Shown one piece after another: positions 11,901 to 22,027 of a stretch of DNA of 64,000 bases. The translations under genes were made by a program, and so were the position numbers. This DNA is from Caenorhabditis remanei. Lineage: Eukaryota; Nematoda; Chromadorea; Rhabditida; Rhabditidae. The stretch is from contig NC_071331.1 of assembly GCF_010183535.1 (NCBI RefSeq), positions 20,398,001 to 20,462,000 of the forward strand, given 5' to 3'. Positions within the stretch are counted from its first letter, which is position 1. Every line of letters begins with the position of its first letter. The notes under the pieces are model-generated. The model was not told the origin of the DNA and did no database searches. It saw only the letters and a list, made by a program, of their open reading frames with translations.

Positions 11901-13351
11901 AAGAGGCAGGAAGAAAACAGCAAAACGATATTTGAAATTGAAATTTTTTCGCAATAAAAAATTTATTTTGAACTTGGCGCTAAAAAAAATTTAACTGATT
12001 CCAGCTGCACATTGGTAATCCCGTCCACCAAGTAAATTTTTGAGCTTTTAGTCAAAATTTTTGATTTTTAGAGACATTTTTTAGGTCAAATTAATAATTT
12101 TGAGACAGTTTTTATAGAAAAATCGCAATTTTTGTCATGCTAACCAAATTTTCAGTTTTTAGGCGATTTTTCTTGAAAAATCACGATTTTGAGTCAATTT
12201 CCATTAAAGAGTTGTATTTATGCTTCTTTTTTTTTAACATTCTTGTTTTTGAATGGATTATTGTAAAAATATGCATTGATTGAGACATTTTCACCCAATT
12301 TTTTGTCAAAATCTCAAGTTTTAGCTATTTTCAGCTTTTATCATTGATTTTGAGTCAGTAATACAAAAAGATTTTTTTTCATACTTCAGTTTTTTTCAGA
12401 AAACCGGAACAAGCCGCCCATAAAGTGACTCACTATCAGAACTTGACTATTCCAAGCAACCTCGCTCCAACGGAACACCAAGAGATGATTGATATCATTC
12501 GGATAGTAAAAGAAAGCAAGGTAAAACTTTCGTATTCAAATTCTCCACACACTTTTTCAAAATTTCCGAAGCCAGTCGTTGTCCATTGCTCAACTGGGGC
12601 TGACAGAACTATGTCGTTTATTGGAATTTATGAAATTTATTCTTTATTGAAGTCGGCGGCAGAGGAGAAATTGCCGACATTAAATTCTTTGGTTACTGAG
12701 GCATTTAAACTTCGTTGGAATTGTTTCGATATGAAATACGGTGACCTTATGATTCATTGGATGCTACTCGGTGCCGTTTACATGCTTTCTTTGGTAGGTC
12801 ATCAAAACGGAATGAACTATTCAAAATATCATTATTTTCAGGATTACAAAAACGATATCCTTGACAGCAAGTACAATAAAATGAAGAAGATATACATGGA
12901 AACGCGAAAGATGAAGTTGGTTGAGAGAGGAATACTTGATAATGAACCGATAGAGAGACCAAGAAAATGGTGGCAGTTTTGGAAGAGTGGAATGACGGCC
13001 GATGAATTCAATAAGCAGATGCAAGATTGCGAAAAGAAGATTGTCGATTTTGAAAATGATGAGAAAATACGTCGGGAAAAAGCAATAGAAGAAGCTGAGA
13101 ATGCTCCGGAACCAGAATTTGAATACATTCCCGCTCCTCCAAATCCTGCCAACCAGAATGCTCCGAATCCTGATGCTCCGAATCCTGCCAACCAGAATGC
13201 TCCGAATCCTGATGCTCCAAATCCTGCTCCACCAGCCAACCAGAATGCTCCGAATCCTGATGCTCCGAATCCTGCCAACCAGAATGCTCCAAATCCTGCT
13301 CCACCAGCCAACGAAAATGCTGCCAACCCGCCAGCCCAGCCAAACCAATAA
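5982..13351 (+). CDS. PTP-C: WSN-domain receptor-type PTP-like protein
   Basis: Exons 5982-6078, 6128-6226, 8235-8315, 8364-10680, 11130-11384, 11430-11559, 11607-11872, 12400-12520, 12572-12793 and 12842-13351 give 1,365 residues with consistent phases. Order of parts: signal peptide (residues 1-33, hydrophobic LMILILHLLLVQV), WSN domain (about 97-160, IINGISLQTGLLNGNISIDN then ELLGFG), a charged, probably all-helical ectodomain to about 865, TM helix (867-890), PTP domain (about 950-1200), Pro/Asn-rich tail. PTP landmarks are HANACEI, LYLTQGP, DFWELV, IVMLCDF and VHCSTGADRT with Cys1128 and Arg1134. The WPD loop is replaced by NLTIPSNLAP. WSN proteins are nematode-specific; their ligand is unknown to me. 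The 2-kb intron 6227-8234 contains a transposon-like insertion and the donor at 6227 (GTACCT) is weak. The 12521-12571 segment may be exonic, giving 1,382 residues. Confidence 0.85.
6733..8195. mobile_element. TIR element inserted in PTP-C intron 2
   Basis: Bounded by inverted CACCAGAGTTGCAGGGAA on the left (about 6738-6755) and TTCCCTGCAACTCTGGTG on the right (about 8170-8187). The similarity continues inward, with 'cagggttgccaccgaaactg' near 6823 and its complement-like 'cggcggcagccctgttccgg' near 8135. No transposase reading frame is present, so it is a non-autonomous DNA-transposon-like unit. Its interior is a 555-bp tandem duplication. I could not identify a clean target-site duplication. 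Confidence 0.7.
7009..8095. repeat. 555-bp internal tandem duplication of the TIR element
   Basis: Two highly similar copies, about 7009-7563 and 7564-8095. They share CTTCTCTTCTTAAACCCA (7011, 7566), TGACCGTTAATAACTTTG, AGGAATAGGCTGTCCCGTC and the end block CCGCCGGCAGGCGGGTGACG. The second copy lacks some sequence near 7970 relative to the first. GC-rich 'aaaggcccgg..ccgcaggccctgg' segments contrast with the AT-rich surroundings. Confidence 0.85.
10703..11076. repeat. Palindromic GTTGACAACTTTTTTGTACG repeat, copy 2
   Basis: Fills nearly the whole PTP-C intron 10681-11129. Left end 'aaaatgcccagagggtgttacg', right end 'aaaaccctctggtcattttc', arms otherwise complementary through 'gtcccacaaagtaaattatg'. 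Confidence 0.8.
13136..13340 (+). repeat. Coding minisatellite, Pro/Asn/Ala tail of PTP-C
   Basis: Repeating 'aatcctgccaaccagaatgctccg' and 'aatcctgatgctccg' blocks encode NPANQNAPNPDAP-type units at the C-terminus of PTP-C, with APP inserts. Predicted disordered tail. Long open frames on the opposite strand here are shadows of the repeat. Confidence 0.85.
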
Positions 13352-14836
13352 CTCGAATATGATTGAACTCGATTACTTGTCATGTGCCTTTCCATTGAAT
13401 GAATATTATTATGTGTGAGACTTGAACTATTTTCAGAGAATATCAGTTTCAGACAACAAAATGGTATATTTTGTGAACTTCAAATACAAATTCGTATTCA
13501 TTTTTTAGACTCTTCTGATTTGTACCAGTTCTGATACGGGCGGTTCTGATTCGGTGCAAAGGTGCAGCAAGAAAAACCCGTCCAGTTTTCGGTTTTGATA
13601 GGTTTATTTTGAGGATCCAAGACGCTTCGAAGGCATAAATGGCGAACTGTCAAAACCTCAAGTGACAAAAAGCCTTAATTTTAAGTTTTTGGTATTGAAA
13701 TGTGCTCGGACATCCACTTTTTTTCAAACTGAGTTTTAAGTAAATACGGCCTACAGTACCGGTCAAAAGGCTGTAAATTTTGGCCGTTTACAGTTGAAAT
13801 TGTCTAACTTTGACAGTGTGTCATGGTGATACTGATTGTCCCATCAAATAGGTTTTTAATGAATTATACAGATCAAAAATAGAACTTCATTTTTGTAGTT
13901 GACAACTTTTTTGTACGAACACTCTCTAGCAAGTTACATATCGACAAAGTAAGTTACGTATCGACAACGACCAATTTCAGTGTATAGTAGGGCGGGTGTC
14001 TTAAAATGACCATAACTCTCTTGGGAGTGTCCGTACAAAAAAGTTGTCAACTACAAAAATGAAGTTCTACTTTTGTTTTATATGATTTATACATAATTTA
14101 TTTTGTGGGACAATCAGTGATACCGTAACACCCTAGCAAACTTGGTCATTTTCAAATGAAGAAGGCCGAATTGTATATCTCACTGCATGGTACTGTATCT
14201 CCATATTTCCATATATACAGTCAGCTAGAAGAAAACGGACAACCGACCGAGACTACAGACACACAGAACGACAGTCCGACAAACCCCGCAATTACTAAAT
14301 TTCACAAAAACCAGAAGGGGGGTCGTAACAATTTTATTGTTATATAAATTTGAAATGATACATTATTAAATAATTTTGCGGAACCCTTCACATATCCATG
14401 CATGGAGAACTGTCCATCATCAATATCTTCGAATTTATTCAAAGCATTTCGAGCAAGAGCCAACAGTCATCGGTATCGTAAAGTCCAGATTTTTGACACA
14501 TCCTGGTAAACGTTAGTGATGAACGAAGTGAGCAGGTGAGGAGCAAATGGTGTGGTGCCAAGGAGCGAATGCTCCAGAATTCCGAGCCAGAAGACGTCGG
14601 TGAGAAGAGAGGGAGTGATTATGACTGTACCCCACGAATCCAGCTTCTTTTTTACGGAATTTTAGAGGGGGGAGGAGGAGGAAAAAGGATTAGGGGGGAG
14701 GGGTTACGAGAATTTTCTTATCTGATTGGAGAATTTAAGGACACGTGGAACAAAATTCTGGAAATCCTTGAATTCCTGGATTTTTGGATTTTTTGAGCCG
14801 TGACCTTCCCCTCATTTTCCCGCGTCAAATTCCAAC
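13352..14836. other. Spacer between PTP-C and PTP-D
   Basis: No coding region supported. It contains one palindromic repeat (13825-14180), a purine-rich stretch near 14670-14705 and a pyrimidine-rich, TATA-poor segment (14800-14830) just before the inferred PTP-D start that may be its promoter region. Confidence 0.5.
13825..14180. repeat. Palindromic GTTGACAACTTTTTTGTACG repeat, copy 3
   Basis: Same family as 10703-11076, here intergenic. It has an extra short duplication of 'aagttacatatcgaca' at 13931-13965 in the left arm. Confidence 0.75.
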
Positions 14837-14878
14837 ATGAATAGAAAAATCGATGAGTTGGGAAGTCAGTTCTCCGAA

Positions 14879-14884
14879 TTTCAG
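14879..14884 (+). promoter_or_regulatory. Probable trans-splice acceptor of PTP-D
   Basis: TTTCAG five bases before ATGGTT|GTAAGT. The only ATG whose phase fits exon 2 lies at 14890, so the mature 5' end probably begins at 14885 after spliced-leader addition. This is an inference from phase and from common nematode practice. Confidence 0.45.
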
Positions 14885-14889
14885 GAAAT

Positions 14890-17823
14890 ATGGTTGTAAG
14901 TTTTCGAGCTCCTCCCCCTCATCAATTATAAACCGGCACCCTCCACCAATTTTCAGCAAAAAGAGACGAAACCCACGAAACCCAAAGAGGTCTCGAAAGA
15001 CAGCAAGAACCCGATCCGAAAGTCGATCGAACGACAGAATCCGAGGACTCCCGTGTTGAAGTCACCGGCGACGAAAGCGAGACGTACGGTGGATAAGAAG
15101 GGGAAGTCTCCAAACACTCCGGATAAGAAGAGTAAAGAGAAGAAGACGAAGAGTAAAGGGAAGGTCGAGGCGCCGACAGCAGGGATGAAGGATTCTGTGG
15201 AGTGTGAGTTTTCGAGAAGGGTAATGGGTGGTGTAGAGAGATACAGTGACAAAACTACAGTGACCATGTTACCCCGCTCAATCTTGTTTGTCAGTGTAAC
15301 TGTCACTGAAATTTTGGTTAATGTGCTGCGGGACGAGGAAGAATGATTTTTTCGACGATCTTTGCGTTTATTGGGTTCTTTAGCCCGGCCCCCAACACAT
15401 TAACAAATTACCATCCGGGCCGTAGTAAGTAATACAGATGGAACTCGCCGAGATCTACATTTTGGTATATTTTTAAGTTCATAAAACTCAGTTTGAAGGG
15501 AGTTACGCCCGTATCGGCCTAGCTTGCAAGTATTAACTTCGCACTGTTCTTGCAATTGCGCTTCACCGAAATGCTCTTGAAAAATGGCTATTTTTCTCTG
15601 AGTCTCTCAGTTTCGCACACAATTTTTTTCGGTATCGGTAGAGCGCGGTTGTAAGAATCGTGCCATGAAAGTACATTTTTCAGGAGTAGCTAAACTTTTA
15701 GCGCTAATAACTCCAGAGCGATTCGAGTTATCAAAAAGTTGTCAACTACAAAAATAATCAGCGTAAAATTTCACACATTTTACTAGTTAGTTTAATTTTG
15801 ATGGGATTAAAAATTAGCGAGAAAGACAGAGACGCAAAGAAAGACCACCTTGTCTTCCGTAGATTAACTTAAGCTTATAACGAAACAGTATCTGTTAATA
15901 TTAAAAATTTGTCAACTACAAAAATAATCAATGTAAAAATTTACGTGTTTTGTTAATTAAAAGTATTTTGATAGCGTTAAAGACTAGCGAGTGACAGACC
16001 TGCCACTTCTAAACTACTCGCCGCCATATCACTAAAATTTTTCCAATTTACCATTTTCAGTGACCAACAAAAAATGGTTCTGTGCGAAAATCTACGAACG
16101 AGTTCCTTCTTCATTTCTTGGAGAATACACCGACTGTGAGAAGCCTCCAGTTGTTGCCACCACTCATTACCTTCATTTGAATAAGGCCAGGTAAAAGACA
16201 TTATCAACAATTACAGTACGATATACATTTGGCATTTGAAAATGACCAAGAGGGTGTTACGGTATTGATCGACAAAGTAAATTATGTATAAACCATACAG
16301 ATTAAAAGTAGAGCTTCATTTTAGTAGTTGACAACTTTCTTGTACGGACACTCCCTAGAGAGTTATGGTCATTTTAAGGGGACAGCTCAAAAATTACTCT
16401 AATTTGCACTTTGTCGATCTCTAGGGAGTTTTCGTACAAAAAAGTTGTCAACTACAAAAATGAAGCTCTACTTTTAATCTGTATGATCCACTAAAATTTT
16501 ACTTTATGGGACAATCAGTGATACTGTAAGCCCTCTGGTCATTTTCAACTGAAAAAGGCCGAATTGCTGCACAGTACTGTTGTAACTCTGTAACTATTCA
16601 GATACAAAGATATCATCTGTGGTGAGTCTACACGTGTCATTCTCAAAGGACGTCCCCCAAACAATGACTTTTATCATGCGAATTGGGCTACAATGCCAGA
16701 TGGGACCACTTACATTGGTGCTCAAGGACCCATGGATTCAAGTCTTGAAGACTTTTGGCACATGGTAGTCACTGAGCTGTGCCCGGCTATTCTGATGCTT
16801 TGTGACTTTGTCGAAGGTAAGGGTTACGGTTGACATAAGTAGATTAAAAATATTTGACCCCTTCCAGACGGAAAAGTCAAATGTGTTCAATACATTCCTC
16901 TGGAGAATGAGCAATCGGCGCAATATGGGATGTATAAAGTGACGAGAAAGGATAAGACCGTCGAGTTCTGCAAGGATGTTGTGCTTAAAGTTTTTGAGGT
17001 CTCAGTTCCAGAAAAGTTAGTTTTTAGGGAGATTAAATAGTGCTGAAATTTATGATAAAATATTCTAAAATCGAGTACCAAAAATCGTGATTTTTCGACT
17101 TTTCCTGAAATTTTCTCTAATTTTGTACTCAAAAACAGATTTCTGGGGGTGTGTCCTTGACATACTTACAGTTTTCATACAAATTCAAGATTTTTGCATC
17201 CGAAAAAGTTTTTTGTTTCCAGACCCGAGATCCCAACCCACACTGTCCAGCACTTCCAATATCAGAACTGGCGTGACTACTCGGCTCCAGTGTCCACTTC
17301 CTCTGCTATCACCTTGTATAAGACTTTCAAACAGTTGAAGGTACATTTCAGATTTCCAGATTATCTAACATAAATCGAAAAAATTTTCAGCTCATAGGCC
17401 CGCCCATCGTCCATTGCTCTGCGGGAGTCGGCCGTACCTGCACATTCATCGGTTTGGACCTCGGGCACCAACGTGTCGGATACTGCTCTACGTATCCACC
17501 GATCGAGTTGGTTCACGAGCTTCGAAAAGTTAGAGATAAGGCAATCCAGAGTACCACTCAGTACATGTTTATGGTCATGTGCCTCCTGGATATTTTCATT
17601 GAGGTATAATATTTTCTAGAATTTTCTAAGATTTAAAAAATAATTACATTTACAGGAAGGAGTTGCCCGTAGCAAGTGGTTGGATGAGTTCGTTATCGCT
17701 TACAAGTGTGAAATGATTGCGGCGGCGGAAAGAAGAAAGAGTTTGGAGGAGAAGAAAAAAGTCGATGGAACTCTGACTACAACCACCACCACCACCGACT
17801 CCACAACCAATACTCAGGAGTAG
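14890..17823 (+). CDS. PTP-D: non-receptor PTP with complete active site
   Basis: Exons 14890-14895 (only Met-Val), 14957-15203, 16061-16190, 16602-16816, 16868-17015, 17223-17340, 17391-17603 and 17656-17823 (TAG) give 414 residues with consistent phases. Residues 3-84 are Lys/Ser/Pro-rich and probably disordered. The PTP domain (about 90-360) shows RYKDI, DFYHANW, YIGAQGP, DFWHMVV, ILMLCDF, KCVQYIP, NWRDYSAP with Asp267 in the WPD position, VHCSAGVGRT with Cys297 and Arg303, and the Q-loop IQSTTQYMF with Gln341 and Gln345. No signal peptide or TM helix is present, so it should be cytosolic or nuclear. The tail is Lys-rich then Thr-rich (TTTTTTT). Of the four neighbouring PTP-like genes it is the only one expected to hydrolyse phosphotyrosine. 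The family resembles the large nematode group of short sperm or germline-type PTPs, but expression cannot be read here. Confidence 0.93.
15365..15545. repeat. Dispersed CGAGATCTACATTTTGGT repeat
   Basis: Contains CGCCGAGATCTACATTTTGG and 'aactcagtttgaagggagttac'. Related blocks are at 27789-27870 and 49570-49710. It lies in the 857-base PTP-D intron 15204-16060, which also holds the palindrome at 15546-15660 and a short duplication of GTCAACTACAAAAATAATCA (15737, 15910). Confidence 0.6.
15546..15660. repeat. Palindromic ACAACTGCGCTC repeat, copy 3
   Basis: Diverged copy (TTCTTGCAATTGCGCTTCAC ... GTAGAGCGCGGTTGTAAGAA) in a PTP-D intron. Confidence 0.7.
16226..16567. repeat. Palindromic GTTGACAACTTTTTTGTACG repeat, copy 4
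   Basis: Fills the PTP-D intron 16191-16601. Same ends as copy 2: 'aatgaccaagagggtgttac' on the left and 'aagccctctggtcattttc' on the right. Confidence 0.8.
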
Positions 17824-18078
17824 CGAAAGTCTGGAAAAAAAACCGAAAGGGGAACTAAGAAACCATGATCCACAAAATTTTTTGTAACATTTCTCTTGCT
17901 TCCTTTTGAAGTACATAGCTATGATAAATTAGTATTATTTCTAGAATTTTTTTTGTATTTTTTTTCAAATATTTTCCAATTTATTAAGTACAGGTTTTGA
18001 GAATGTGTCCAGGTTCAAGCTTGCCGCAGAATTTAGAAGCGGCGCGAACGCGTTGCGGTCTCTTGATCACTTAAATAT

Positions 18079-18330
18079 TCCAGGTGGGGATTTACGGAAG
18101 TCAGTGTAGATTTACGAAGCTCTCCAGTTCAATTAACGTAGATTGGTATAGATTTACAAAAAGCTTGAGTGCATTTACAGTGTTTGGGGCAAATTTATAA
18201 ATTTTTTTGATATGGGCTTACGAAACTCTTTGTGTAGATTAACGTAGTCCTAGATTTACAAGCTTTTTAAAGTCCATTTACCGTATTTGTAGATTTACGG
18301 AGCTCATGTATAGATTTACGACATTACTTC
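18079..18330. repeat. GTAGATTTACGG-type repeat cluster 1
   Basis: At least seven imperfect copies of 'gtagatttacgg/gtagatttacga' spaced about 25-45 bases. The same short motif recurs at 19839-19900, 20380-20565 and, as the complement CGTAAATCTAC, at 26165-26225 and 31040-31740. Confidence 0.7.
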
Positions 18331-18339
18331 ATGTCCAAA

Positions 18340-18452
18340 GTTCTTACAACTGCGCTCCACCAAAATCCCCTTGATAACTGTCTCTTTTTCTCTGAGGTTC
18401 TCAATTTCGCATACAATTTTCTTCGGTTTTGGTAGAGCGCAGTTGTAAGGAG
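18340..18452. repeat. Palindromic ACAACTGCGCTC repeat, copy 4
   Basis: TTCTTACAACTGCGCTCCAC on the left and GGTAGAGCGCAGTTGTAAGG on the right around a T-rich centre. Confidence 0.75.
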
Positions 18453-19459
18453 GGTGTCGTGCTAATAGGTTTATTTATGAACTTTGTATTCACTAGTCTT
18501 GTGGCTTGTGTGTAACAACATACACCTGACATAATTTAATTCTAAGTTAATTTATAAGCGTGAAACCAATAGCAAAATCGGGAAATAATTCGATTTGAGG
18601 CCGAAAAGACACCAAAAATATGTGGGTTTTGGAATTTCGCTCTATGAGTTCCTAAATTTTTACCCTAGCAATTTTTCGATTTTGCCTGAAATTTTTTCTC
18701 ATTTTGTACTCAAAAACATGTTTCTGAGGATTTGTCACTTAAATACTTACAGTTTTCATACAAATTCAAAATTTTTGCCTCCCAAAAACTCTTTTTTCAG
18801 TCAGGTTTCTTGACATTTTTTTTCGAATTCTAAGGTTTTTCGGTCAAAAATTTTCGAAAAAAAATTCCGCACAGCCCTATCCCGTATGTTCATCTGTCTA
18901 ACCACTCCGCAGTATCCGATTACTTTCTTTGTTTTTATTGTCTCGACTACTTTCAAAAATCAGTGTAGTAATAATCAGAGATCAAAAGATAAGAGATTTT
19001 CGTGTTTTGTTGTCGGGAAAAGTATGTCAGATTTTCAAAAAAATTAATTTTTCAGTGATTTTATGCTTCTTTTTTTTCTATTTAGTACTGGTTGTTTTTC
19101 TGCTTCCTTGTTTTTAAAATCTTTAAAGATTCCCCTAATCCTTTTTTTTTTTTGAAAGTTTTTCAGAAATATCCCATAAAGAATTTTTAAGCGAAACAAG
19201 TTTTTGATCCCAGAAATTCCTTTCTCGCATAAGAAGAAAGCATTACTATTAATATCTAAATTGGATTTAGGGGAGATTGAGTCCAGTTTTTTATGGATTT
19301 TCATTAAGATGTCATATCAAAAAGATATTTTATTGGGATGTGTTCTGGATCAATATCTGGCGCGCCTTCGGCTGTAATTTTGTCGTAATAAACCAAAGTG
19401 TTCTTATGTACACATTTGGGCATTTTTACGTATTTTATGCCACTTTGAGCCCCAAAAAG

Positions 19460-19718
19460 TTCTGAAAATGAGATTCTAGGACAATTTGAGTATCATCTCC
19501 GTGTTATTCACAAAATTTCCATAATTTTGACACCCACATCGACCTCTTTTGGAGCATTTTGTGACTGGTGGCCTAGAATTCCGAAAAATTTGGGTTTCTA
19601 GGCCACCAAACTCAAATTGCTCCAAATAGGTAGATATGGGGCTCAAAATTTTGGAAATGTTTAGAATAACACGGAAATCATCCTCAAAATGTCCTAGAAT
19701 CTCATTTTCAGAAAAAAT
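19460..19718. repeat. Fold-back repeat
   Basis: Left arm 'ctgaaaatgagattctaggacaatttgag..atc.ccgtgttatt' (19463-19510) is complementary to 'aataacacggaaatcatcctcaaaatgtcctagaatctcattttcag' (19665-19711). Inner arms carry 'ttctaggccaccaaa'. It sits close to the next fold-back. Confidence 0.7.
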
Positions 19719-19886
19719 TTTAAAACATTCTAAAAACACGAAAAATTTGAACTGTCTGGTGCGCCGGGGACGCGTTTTTGGACTTGATTGATATTTAGGA
19801 TTACTATGTTTATTTGTAGGTGTACAGCACTTTTTCAGGGTAGATTTACGGGATTCCTTTTGTGTCGATTTACGCAAATCTTCTCG

Positions 19887-20375
19887 TGTAGATTTATGGA
19901 CCTATTCTGGGGTAGCAAAAAATAGTTTTTTGCTTATTTTTTGCTATTCAGAAAGTAGCAAAAAAAGCAAAAAACTCCTGGTTTGGAGGTATTTTTTGCT
20001 TGGCCTTTTCTAGGCCAGCCCGCGGTTTTCTAGGCCATTCGCTGCAATACGTGTGTTTGGTGTAGATTTACGGGACCTTTTTTTGGGATTTTTTCAGCAA
20101 AGTTCGGAAAAAAATCATTTAACGATTGCAAAGTATGGAATAAATCAATAAAATTACGAATTCAGTTCAAAAGTAGCGATAAAGTACATGAATGCTGAAA
20201 AAATCGCAAAAAATTCTCCCGTAAATCTACACATGGCCTAGAAATCCGCGGGCTGGCCTAGAAAAGGTCAAGCAAAAAATACCTCCAAACCAGGAGTTTT
20301 TTGCTTTTTTTGCTACTTTCTGAATAGCAAAAAATAAGCAAAAAACTATTTTTTGCTACCCCAGAATAGGTCCAT
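19887..20375. repeat. Fold-back with near-perfect arms of about 140 bp
   Basis: Left arm 19887-20030 starts GGACCTATTCTGGGGTAGCA. Right arm 20233-20375 ends TGCTACCCCAGAATAGGTCC, its exact complement. Both arms include AGCAAAAAATACCTCCAAAC or its complement and the 'ttctaggccagcccgcgg' block. The loop is about 200 bases. Confidence 0.85.
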
Positions 20376-20379
20376 TACG

Positions 20380-20565
20380 GAGTTTTGTGTGTCAATTTAC
20401 GAAAATCTTCTCGTGTAGATTTACACAAGTTTTCTCGTGTAGATTTACGGGATTCCTTTTGTGTCGATTTACGAAAATCTTCTCGAGTAGATTTACGGAG
20501 TTTTGTGTGTCAATTTACGAAGTCTCAATGTGTAGGTTCACGGAGATTTCTTCGGTTCCAATTTA
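20380..20565. repeat. GTAGATTTACGG-type tandem cluster 2
   Basis: About seven imperfect units of 23-30 bases such as 'tgtgtcgatttacgaaaatcttctcg' and 'tgtagatttacggg'. Two overlapping open frames here are by-products of the repeat. Confidence 0.75.
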
Positions 20566-22027
20566 CCAAGATATCTACTACGAAGTGACCAATATTGCGT
20601 CTCCGAATCCCTACATTTGTGACCAAATATTTCTAATTTTTACTGCAAAATACACAAAAAAAACATAAATATTCCAAATACCACCATCATCCTTTTACAT
20701 TTCTTATTTTCTGATAAGAAATCACATAAAACCATAAAATCTCTCAAAAATCTCTCAAAAAACAATGCAACACAAAAACAACTACTTATTGGTTTTTGAT
20801 CTACCAAAAAGAAGGAAAATTGGGGTTTCTTCGTTTTCTTTCTTTTTCTTATTCCCTATTTCTTTCTCTATTAGCAACATTCGTTCTGCATAATTGCTTT
20901 TTTTGAAATAAGTCTGCTTTGAGAGGTCATTTCCTTATTTATGAGGATGGATGTCTGGAATTTTGAAATGTTTTTATTTATTTTTGTGTTTAATTTTTGA
21001 TATTTCGATCGAAATTCAACCGAAAATTTAATCGAAATATCCAAAATTAAACACAAAACAATATAACAGATCCCGCCTTTTTCGGGTCATGTACGCCTCT
21101 CTCTTTATGTAACCATTATTAAACTATCTGAAAAATTTTCTATTTTTACAAAACTTAATAAATTTTGTATCATTTTGATAGCTCTTGAGTACCCGGTAAT
21201 TTTGAGCTAAAAATTTAATTTTTTGAGCAAATTTGAAGAAAGTTATGAGGCCTCAAAGGTTAAAAAGTCATCAATCACGACGCCCTCCTTCTGACCGCGA
21301 ACATTGCCGCTAAAGGGGTCAGATTTTGAAATTTTAAAGGTTTTTTAAAAATTTTTTGAATTTTCGGTAAAATTTTAATTAAAATAGCAAAAAATCAACT
21401 TGAAAACTATCAAGATTGAAGGTGGGGAGGGCAACGCTTCTCGTTTTATATAGAAATTGTTCAGACTGCTATAAATAAGTAACATTTCATTAAAATAAAT
21501 TATTATTTGTATATTTCTTGTAGCCCTTGAGTAACCGGTCATTTTGAGTTAGTCAGATCCAGAATATTTAGGAATTTTTTTTGAATTTTTCGAATATTCG
21601 GTAAAATTTTGATCAAATTACCAAAAAATTACATTGAAAACTATCAATATTGAAGGAGGGGAGGGGCAACACTTCTCGTTTTTTATAGTCATTGTTCGAA
21701 CGCTCATAATTTGGTAACGTTTTATGAAAACTATTTATTATTTGTGTAATTCTTGTAGCCCTTAAGTAACCGGTCATTTTGAGTTAGAAACCAAGTTTCT
21801 AACAAAAGTTGGAAGGAAGTTACGATTCCTCAAAGAAGTTACGACCACTAAATTACCGATTTTTGTTTAGTGAAATTATGGTTTTAAAATGTGTTGCAAT
21901 GAGAACATGGTGGTCCAACTAGTTAAAAGTCAATTTCTTGTCTTCTACTTGCCAAACTACTCAAAAATTTGTGATTTTCAAGGTTTTTTACCGCAAAAAA
22001 ACGCGATTTTTCGAAAAATTTCGAATT

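Noticed and set aside
12821..13395. Three long minus-strand open frames (111-183 codons)
   Set aside because: They are antisense shadows of the Pro/Asn coding repeat in PTP-C and encode only repetitive Trp/Gly/Ser strings.
14156..14796. Plus-strand frames of 63 and 86 codons before PTP-D
   Set aside because: The first overlaps the end of a palindromic repeat. The second is Gly/Lys-rich from a purine tract and neither splices in phase to PTP-D.
14837..14895. Upstream ATG (MNRKIDELGS...) as PTP-D start
   Set aside because: It leaves two bases at the donor and puts exon 2 into a frame that stops. Only the ATG at 14890 keeps phase.
19476..19877. 133-codon minus-strand open frame
   Set aside because: It runs through the fold-back at 19460-19718 and has no start context, splice partners or recognisable composition.
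20385..20668. Two overlapping frames with repeated FTKIFS/VDLRKSS peptides
   Set aside because: They are translations of the tandem GTAGATTTACGG repeat.
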